DNA from: JAKRSE01 sp943369295
Lineage (GTDB): Bacteria > Armatimonadota > Fimbriimonadia > Fimbriimonadales > Fimbriimonadaceae
Length of the DNA stretch: 64,000 bases
NCBI GenBank assembly: GCA_943369295.1
Contig: CALRMU020000001.1
Span: 992,001 to 1,056,000, forward strand
Direction: 5' to 3'
Shown: one piece after another, positions 58,937-64,000 of the stretch
Position numbering within the stretch: position 1 is the stretch's first letter
Layout of the letters: each line of letters opens with the position of its first letter
Position numbers and translations under genes: made by a program
The notes under the pieces: model-generated
Database searches by the model: none
Seen by the model: only the letters and a program-made list of their open reading frames with translations
Told to the model about the DNA's origin: nothing

Positions 58937-59293
58937 GTGAAGACCGCCTCGATCCTTTCCAGTCTAGTCATCGCCAGCGTCCTCCTCGTCGGATGTGGCG
59001 CCCCTGCCGAGCCTGCCGCAGGCGGCACCGAACCGGCCAAGACTGAAACCAGCATGAATGGTGGCATGAGCATGGCAGCCTCGGGAACTCAGGCCGTGTT
59101 CAATGTCAGCGGCATGGACTGCATCTCCTGCGCCACCGAGGTCAAGGACCTTATCTCATCTCAGAAAGGAGTCAAATCCTGCGAAGTTGAGACGAGTGGT
59201 GTTGTGACCGTGGTTTTTGATGACTCGGCAACCAGCAAAGAAAAGCTTGTCGAGACAGTAAACAGCAAAACCTCTTACAAAGCTGCTCTGTAA
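58937..59293 (+). CDS. heavy-metal-associated (HMA) domain lipoprotein
   Basis: 118 residues from GTG 58937. This start gives a perfect lipoprotein signal: VKTASILSSLVIASVLLVGC with the lipobox Cys at residue 20. An earlier ATG at 58892 is possible but gives a longer, poorer signal. A short Ala/Gly/Glu linker leads to the HMA domain, FNVSGMDCISCATEVKDLISS (GMDCxxC) to the end. It probably binds Cu, Hg or another soft metal outside the inner membrane. It is alone, with a terminator right behind it. Confidence 0.9.
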   Translation: MKTASILSSLVIASVLLVGCGAPAEPAAGGTEPAKTETSMNGGMSMAASGTQAVFNVSGMDCISCATEVKDLISSQKGVKSCEVETSGVVTVVFDDSATSKEKLVETVNSKTSYKAAL

Positions 59294-59313
59294 ACAAGGG
59301 AAGCAGCTAAAGG

Positions 59314-59352
59314 ACTCCCCTGCGGCTTTTCCGCAGGGGAGTTTTGCTTTTA
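59314..59352. terminator. bidirectional terminator
   Basis: A perfect 12-bp stem ACTCCCCTGCGG/CCGCAGGGGAGT with a CTTTT loop and a following TTTGCTTTTA. It separates the HMA lipoprotein gene from the convergent ATP-grasp gene. Confidence 0.85.
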
Positions 59353-60216
59353 TTCCTTAGGCGCAGTCACAGCTTCCAGCTTAGTTTTCGCCGTCCTGGC
59401 GAGTTTTTCGGCCGACTCGGGGCTGTATCGAATATGCAGGTCAGGCTCGATAAGCTCCAGCTCCATTAAAGCCGGGCGGCCTTTGAATTCGACCATGTCC
59501 ACCCTGGCGTAGAGGGGCAATGAAGGCAGAACCCACATGGCGATGCCGGCCATTTCCTGCTCTTCGCCGGTGGCTTCGTGGCTGACGATCGACCCTCCAT
59601 GCTCTTCCTGCACTCTAATTTCGCCAAGCTGAGGCACCTTTCGAACAGAGTGGCTGAACTCTCCCCCTATCATGGTGAGTGAGATTTCTCCATCCACGAT
59701 AGAAGGAATGAAGGGCTGTGCGAGGTGATCCCCTAAGGCTTTGGCGGCCTGGTACTCCTCTTCCTGTCCTTCGTGCAGCTTGACTAATCCCGAAGCGCCA
59801 GCTCCCACCACTGGCTTCAAAATCACCTCTTCCGTATCCAAGTACTTCAAAAGGCGATTAAGAGTGTAATGGCTGGTGGGGCCAATTTTCAAGGTGGGAA
59901 TAACGTTGATTCCAGACCCTGCCAGCTGGTTGAGATAAGTCTTGCGGCAGTTCCACTCAACGAAGCCGGGGTTATTAAGCAGCAGAGTGGCGTTGTTGAC
60001 CTTTTGAGTCCAAGCCAAAAACTCATCCAGCCTCAGGTGGTAATCCCAGGCTGAGCCGATGATCACGAGGTCATATTCTTCCCAGATAGTGGTCGGGTTG
60101 GACCACGCGGGAGTTTCGACCTCAAACCCTTCTGATTCAAGAGCCGAGACGATCAGCGGAGAATCCGCAGCTGGGATAGGAAGGCTCTCAGCTGTGACGA
60201 GGGCGGCTCTTGGCAT
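59350..60216 (-). CDS. ATP-grasp family protein (glutathione-synthetase/RimK-like)
   Basis: 288 residues. The N-terminal pre-ATP-grasp part is MPRAALVTAESLPIPAADSP and FEVETPAWSN, with VIIGSAWDYHLRLDEFL near 50. The ATP-grasp core includes EVILKPVVGAGASGLVKLHEG near 133 (Lys and loop), QPFIPSIVDGEISLTMIGGEFSHSVRKVP near 166, and LPLYARVDMVEFKGRPALMELELIEPDLHI near 232, in which E-L-E-L-I-E-P is the metal-site pattern. It probably ligates a carboxylate to an amine, substrate unknown. Not in an operon. Confidence 0.82.
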   Translation of the reverse strand: MPRAALVTAESLPIPAADSPLIVSALESEGFEVETPAWSNPTTIWEEYDLVIIGSAWDYHLRLDEFLAWTQKVNNATLLLNNPGFVEWNCRKTYLNQLAGSGINVIPTLKIGPTSHYTLNRLLKYLDTEEVILKPVVGAGASGLVKLHEGQEEEYQAAKALGDHLAQPFIPSIVDGEISLTMIGGEFSHSVRKVPQLGEIRVQEEHGGSIVSHEATGEEQEMAGIAMWVLPSLPLYARVDMVEFKGRPALMELELIEPDLHIRYSPESAEKLARTAKTKLEAVTAPKE

Positions 60217-60332
60217 TGGATCATTGTGATGCCAGATAAACAGCCGCCGCAGGGAATCCCGGGGCTAGACTTTTCGCTGCATAAGGCGCTGCACCCCGCC
60301 GCTGCAGGTTCACAGTCGTCTAAGATGAAGTC

Positions 60333-62576
60333 ATGAGCATTGCCGCTCTTTTTCTCGCTTTTGTCGCAGGGCAGACAGCCGATCCCGTCTGGAGCGAGGA
60401 AGGAACGTGGGCCTTCAACCCCGGGCCCGATTCTTTCTCTGCAAGGGCCATGGTCGATCTCAGGTCGCTTAACGAAAAGGAAGCGGGGGAGAGCGGATTT
60501 ATCAAAGTGGATGGCAAGGGAGGATTTACCCTTGGCAATGGTGAGCCAGTTCGGTTCTGGGCGGTGAATTCCGGAGTCGGTAGAGAAAAGCCATGGGTGA
60601 AGCGACCCTTGGGACGCGACACGGAACCTGACCTAGCCCGCCACGCCAGATTTTTGGCCAAGCGTGGAGTCAACATGGTTCGGTTCCATGGCCAAATCAG
60701 CCCTAATCCCGAGGATCCCCAGGCAAAGCTGACCGACATCAACACAGCCGAACGAGATTGGGCGTGGCGGCAGATTGCAGCCATGAAGAAAGAGGGGATC
60801 TACGTGACCCTCTCTCCCTACTGGGGAGTGCCGTTCAAGGTCCGGGCTGATTGGGGAATCACTGGTGGAGCCCACGATAACGCCCTGGCTCTTTTGTTCT
60901 TTGAACCCAGGCTGCAGGCCGCTTACAAAGAGTGGTTGAAGCAATTACTAACGGTCACCAATCCCCACACGGGCATTTCTTTAGCTAAGGATCCTGCTCT
61001 GGCGATTCTGCAGATTCAGAACGAAGATTCTCTCTTCTTCTGGACCGTCAATAACCTGAAAGGTGAGGCGAGAAATCTGTTGAAGCGCCAATACGCTGCC
61101 TGGCTGACCAAGAAATATGGCAGCCTGGACAAAGCGAGAACCGAATGGCAGAACCACCCCATTGAGGGCGACGGCCGAGAACTGCCCGAGTTTGCGAATA
61201 TTTGGGAAATGACTCAGCCCCGGACAGGCGGCTTTGCCGCTAGGCTCGCCGACCAGACTCAGTTTTGGGCGGAAACCCAAGCCAACTTTCACAAAGAGAT
61301 TCAGCGATTTCTGAGGCAGGATCTTGGCTGCAGGCAGCTGATCAACGCAGGAAACTGGAAGACGGCCAACACAAGTCGATTGGGTGATGTTGAGAGGTGG
61401 ACTTATCTGCCGAACGAGGTCGATGCGGTTAACCGCTACTTCGACAGCCTTCATAAAGGGGCCAACAATGGCTGGGCTATTGTCAACGGAGACCAGTACG
61501 CTTCGCCCTCTGCTCTCCGCGACCCTCGTGGCTTGCCGATCAACCTCAAGCAGACAGAGAACCGCCCGATGCTGGTCACGGAATCGAGCTGGGTTCTGCC
61601 CCATGGCTACACTGCAGAGGGGCCATTCCTTATCTCTGCCTACCAGAGCCTGAACGGGGTCGATGCCTATTATTGGTTTGCCTTGGGGGACGACGAATGG
61701 ACTCAGCCGGCCAGCGCCAACGGCTACATGCCCTCGATTCAGAAATGGAACGCGGCGACTCCTGAGATGATGGGGGGATTCCCGGCAGCGGCTTATCTCT
61801 TCAGAAAGGGTCTGCTCAAACAAGCAGAGCCCGTGATTGTAGAGGCGAAATCGGACAAGGATTTATGGGATCGTCGGACTGCGATGATCGTGGAGGAGGC
61901 CAGCTTTGACCCGAATCGGGACACAGGCGATCTGGCTCCTCGATTGAATATCAAGACCAAGGCTTCTGCCTATTCCTGGCTGGCCGGACCGGTCCAGGTG
62001 AAGTTCGGCAGCGATGCAGCCGAATCGAAAATGGCTGACCTGAGCAAGCTGATCGACGAAAAGACTGGCGTTTATCGATCCATGACTGGCCAAGTGGGAA
62101 TGAACACGACAGACCAGTACTGCGTCATCGATTCTCCCATGGCCCAGGGGGTCACGGCCTTCTTCGGCCGTCGATCCAAGTTCCCTCTGACTGACATCAC
62201 TTTTCTTTCAAACAACGAATACGGTGCGGCTCTGGCCGTGAGCCTTGACGGCCTGCCCCTCAAGACCTCAAAGAAGATCCTTGTTCAGTACACAACCCGC
62301 TCTCGTCCGACGGGCTGGAAGGAAAGGGCCGTCCAGATCAAATCTGACTCAGGCGGGGTTGTTCCTGGGTTCGAGATCACCGACTTTGGCAGGGCTCCTT
62401 GGAGGATTCAAGAAGCGGAAATGGTAGTCGCCGTTCGAAACCCTGGCCTTAAAAAGGCGACTGAGCTTGATGCGAGTCTGATGCCGAAAGGGGTGGTGAC
62501 GCTCCGGACCAACGCGGCAAGAGAGAAGACGTTTGAGTTCCCGAAGCAGGCTCTTTACGTGGTCTTGGAGGGTTGA
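60333..62576 (+). CDS. secreted glycoside hydrolase (clan GH-A, GH5/GH42-like)
   Basis: 747 residues, signal peptide about 1-17. The TIM-barrel-like core starts with FAVNSG-type RFWAVNSGVGREKPW near 73 and RHARFLAKRGVNMVRFHG near 105, followed by the likely acid/base Glu in ALAILQIQNEDSLFF near 227 and the nucleophile Glu in LVTESSWVLPHGYTAEGP near 415. A C-terminal beta domain of about 250 residues follows. The family cannot be fixed from sequence; it is of the kind annotated as beta-galactosidase- or glucanase-like proteins in Armatimonadota and Planctomycetes. It should act outside the cytoplasm. Confidence 0.82.
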   Translation: MSIAALFLAFVAGQTADPVWSEEGTWAFNPGPDSFSARAMVDLRSLNEKEAGESGFIKVDGKGGFTLGNGEPVRFWAVNSGVGREKPWVKRPLGRDTEPDLARHARFLAKRGVNMVRFHGQISPNPEDPQAKLTDINTAERDWAWRQIAAMKKEGIYVTLSPYWGVPFKVRADWGITGGAHDNALALLFFEPRLQAAYKEWLKQLLTVTNPHTGISLAKDPALAILQIQNEDSLFFWTVNNLKGEARNLLKRQYAAWLTKKYGSLDKARTEWQNHPIEGDGRELPEFANIWEMTQPRTGGFAARLADQTQFWAETQANFHKEIQRFLRQDLGCRQLINAGNWKTANTSRLGDVERWTYLPNEVDAVNRYFDSLHKGANNGWAIVNGDQYASPSALRDPRGLPINLKQTENRPMLVTESSWVLPHGYTAEGPFLISAYQSLNGVDAYYWFALGDDEWTQPASANGYMPSIQKWNAATPEMMGGFPAAAYLFRKGLLKQAEPVIVEAKSDKDLWDRRTAMIVEEASFDPNRDTGDLAPRLNIKTKASAYSWLAGPVQVKFGSDAAESKMADLSKLIDEKTGVYRSMTGQVGMNTTDQYCVIDSPMAQGVTAFFGRRSKFPLTDITFLSNNEYGAALAVSLDGLPLKTSKKILVQYTTRSRPTGWKERAVQIKSDSGGVVPGFEITDFGRAPWRIQEAEMVVAVRNPGLKKATELDASLMPKGVVTLRTNAAREKTFEFPKQALYVVLEG

Positions 62577-62720
62577 GGTTGGGGTGATCGGGAGATCGAT
62601 CACGGCTCACGGAGCCGTGGCACCTGGTCAATTCTAACCACGGGTGCCACTGGTCCGTGACCAGTGGAGAGAGGTCAGATATGACTCCTTTCTATTCTCT
62701 GCCTCAGCCCTTCTTGGCTT

Positions 62721-63190
62721 GAGCCATCAAGTCCTCCGCAGAGCCTGGGTGGCCCGCACCCATCCGTGAGTTTCGAGCGGTGGGTCGGGAAATGACATGC
62801 TTTGCAGGACACAATTCCCGCCCGACAGCAGGCTGATCGGGGCGGGGCACCCCACTCTTAAACACCTCTTTCTGTGCCTCAACCCTCTCAAGGTTGAGCC
62901 ATCAAGTCCTCCGCAGAGCCTGGGTGGCCCGCACCCACCCGTGAGGAACGAGCGGTGGGTCGGGAAATGACATGCTTTGCAGGACACTCTTCCCGCCCGA
63001 CAGCAGGCTGATCGGGGCGGGGCACCCCACTATTCAGTACTTCTTGCTTTGCTTCAGGTGAGCCATCAAGTCCTCCGCAAAGCCGGGGTAGCCCGCACCC
63101 ACCCGTGAGGAACGAGCGGTGGGTCGGGAAACGACTTGTCCCACCCGGCACTATTCCCGCCCGACAGCAGGTTGATCGGCGCGGGGCACC
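62721..63190. repeat. three tandem repeats of about 165-175 bp
   Basis: Units begin with GAGCCATCAAGTCCTCCGCA (third copy: one A for G near its end) at 62721, 62896 and 63060. Each contains a hairpin CCCGCACCCACC...GGTGGGTCGGG and a second one CCCGCCC-GA...TC-GGGGCGGG. In the first unit an A-T-rich change in the left stem (ACCCATCC) keeps pairing by G-U. Units end with GGGGCACC, which can pair with the GGTG preceding units 2 and 3. Confidence 0.9.
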
Positions 63191-63459
63191 TACTCATCAA
63201 TACTTCTTGCTTTTCTTCCACCCTTCGAGGAGTAAGGAATAAATCTTTGAAGATCTCTCCGGAACCAAGCCCGTCGAGTGGCTCCGAGGCACGAGGAGAC
63301 GCTCGATGGGGAAAAAAGGAACCCCCTTCCCAGGAAGGGGGCCGGGGGGTTGGCTGATTCAGCTTATCTGCTATCGAAAACGAAGTAGATTGACCGCAAA
63401 ACGAGACTCTTAACGACCGGCTGCAAGGAAGTTGAGCTAGTTCCTCGAAAGTTTCTTTT

Positions 63460-63484
63460 CCTGGCTGAGCAAAGCTCAACCAGG
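63460..63484. repeat. fourth REP-like hairpin, inverted
   Basis: CCTGGCTGAGC-AAA-GCTCAACCAGG is the reverse complement of the units at 55331, 55439 and 55546, with the same 11-bp stem. It shows that the element is dispersed, not just a local duplication. Confidence 0.85.
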
Positions 63485-63516
63485 CCACAGATGCAAAGAA
63501 GGAGTTTGGAAACCGC

Positions 63517-63840
63517 CTACTCAACCTTGATCGAAGGATCGATCTGAGCTGAATAAGCCATCGTTCCACCAGCAAGATTTCTCACTCTTGTGTAGCCAGC
63601 TTCCTGCAGGACCTCTGTGATCATGCCGCTGCGTCCACCGGACCGGCAGATCACCACAACATCTTGATCCTGAGGAACCTCGGCCAGCCGAGAAGGCACA
63701 GCACCTTTAGGAATCGGCACAACACCCGGGATGTGACCAAGGGCCACTTCATCCGGCTCGCGAACATCAAGAAGAAAAAGCTGGGCGCCGGAATCGAGTT
63801 CGCCTTTGAGCTCGGCAACAGTCAGGCTGGGAATTTCCAC
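63517..63840 (-). CDS. rhodanese-like domain protein
   Basis: 107 residues, a single rhodanese domain. LLDVREPDEVALGHIPGVVPIP near 22-43 is the substrate-site block and VVVICRSGGRSG near 61-72 holds the active Cys in a six-residue loop (CRSGGRS), typical of sulfurtransferases. GYTRVRNLAGGTMAYS near 80 closes the fold. It transfers sulfane sulfur, probably in thiol metabolism; the donor and acceptor are unknown. It starts 26 bases from the recG stop on the same strand. Confidence 0.92.
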   Translation of the reverse strand: MEIPSLTVAELKGELDSGAQLFLLDVREPDEVALGHIPGVVPIPKGAVPSRLAEVPQDQDVVVICRSGGRSGMITEVLQEAGYTRVRNLAGGTMAYSAQIDPSIKVE

Positions 63841-63865
63841 GCCTAAACGCTACCAGAAAGCAGGC

Positions 63866-64000
63866 TTACGAAATGCTGACCATGGCCTCATGGCTCCTCG
63901 CCGCCTGCAGCCGCTTCAGCAGAAGCTCGTGCTGAGGCTGGGAGAGGTCAGGGTCAGAGGCAATGATTTCGCCCGCCACTTCCCGCGCTTTCTGCAGAAG
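63866..64000 (-). CDS. recG: RecG C-terminal end (partial)
   Basis: The last 44 codons before TAA at 63866-63868 read LLQKAREVAGEIIASDPDLS, then QPQHELLLKRLQAARSHEA, and a short tail. The L-x-x-A-R-x-x-A-x-x-I-x-x-D-P-x-L pattern followed by a helix is the usual end of the RecG branch-migrating helicase; a few other helicases have similar tails. The rest lies outside the window. Confidence 0.65.
   Translation of the reverse strand, partial: LLQKAREVAGEIIASDPDLSQPQHELLLKRLQAARSHEAMVSIS

Larger units (their letters stand above)
62577..63516. other. 940-base non-coding region with tandem repeats and hairpins
   Basis: Hairpins CACGGCTC-ACG-GAGCCGTG (62601-62619) and CCACTGGTC-CGT-GACCAGTGG (62647-62667) lead in. 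The tandem repeats (62721-63190) follow. Then come a CCCCCTTCC/GGAAGGGGG hairpin at 63322-63341 and an inverted copy of the REP-like element at 63460-63484. Minus-strand frames over the repeats (such as 62888-63151 and 63066-63575) mirror the repetition and have no starts or ribosome binding sites that suggest genes. Confidence 0.8.

Noticed and set aside
62888..63575. Minus-strand frames across the tandem repeats with PRPDQPAVGRE-type segments, as if a repeat protein.
   Set aside because: They follow the DNA repeat, carry stops between units and have no ribosome binding site; the repeats look like structured non-coding DNA.

Overview
The window (about 53% GC by eye) looks like chromosomal DNA of a diderm, LPS-making, rod-shaped heterotroph. 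The evidence is lpxK, an lpxL-type acyltransferase, two heptosyltransferases, lnt, mreB, murA and dTDP-rhamnose genes, together with glycoside hydrolases of families 1, 2, 5 and 15. The gene style (cytochrome c/redoxin/copper monooxygenase-like fusions, a cyclase-ankyrin fusion, many secreted hydrolases, intergenic hairpin repeats) fits Armatimonadota, perhaps a Fimbriimonadia relative. That placement is an inference and not proven by any single gene.

Layout. 1-2416: the end of a large DUF2339 membrane protein, then a cold-shock/DUF1294 gene broken by one in-frame TAA. 2413-7948: a minus-strand run murA, mreB, a small secreted protein, a GAF-PAS histidine kinase and an NtrC-type regulator with no DNA-binding domain. 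8120-11525: a structured RNA candidate, an HNH nuclease, a cyclase/ankyrin fusion and a small unknown gene. 11684-12096: tRNA-Ala(TGC) set in an array of degenerate tRNA-like 93-bp units. 12168-20738: epimerase, serine hydrolase, DinB-like protein, asnS, mtnA, a four-part redox fusion, a YqaE-type micro-protein and mtaB. 20781-24482: lpxK, lpxL and two GT9 genes, each overlapping the next by ATGA. 24601-34300: GH1, a thioredoxin/TPR protein, GH2, rfbBAC, a class II aldolase and an unknown gene. 34343-38553: a phosphatase, lnt, a structured RNA ending in a strong terminator, and two orphan genes. 38614-50220: small proteins, GH5, an ABC-2 exporter, a beta-lactamase-like gene, a divergent sirtuin, a heptamer satellite, pyrophosphatase, MTA phosphorylase and a LolD/LolC/MacA-like set. 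50515-52031: a two-gene islet between 100-bp direct repeats that duplicate the start of a beta-CASP RNase gene. 53380-64000: GH15, hairpin repeats, hydrolase, kinase, spermidine synthase, heavy-metal lipoprotein, ATP-grasp enzyme, glycosidase, three ~170-bp tandem repeats, rhodanese and the tail of recG.

How the genes connect. The LPS and rhamnose genes, lnt, murA and mreB together build the envelope. SpeE produces methylthioadenosine, which MtnP and MtnA (scattered over about 42 kb) would recycle. The hydrolases suggest growth on plant or microbial polysaccharides. The most unusual material is non-coding: the tRNA-derived array, the three-way-junction RNA near 36.6 kb, the islet framed by a gene-start duplication, and two families of hairpin-rich intergenic repeats.
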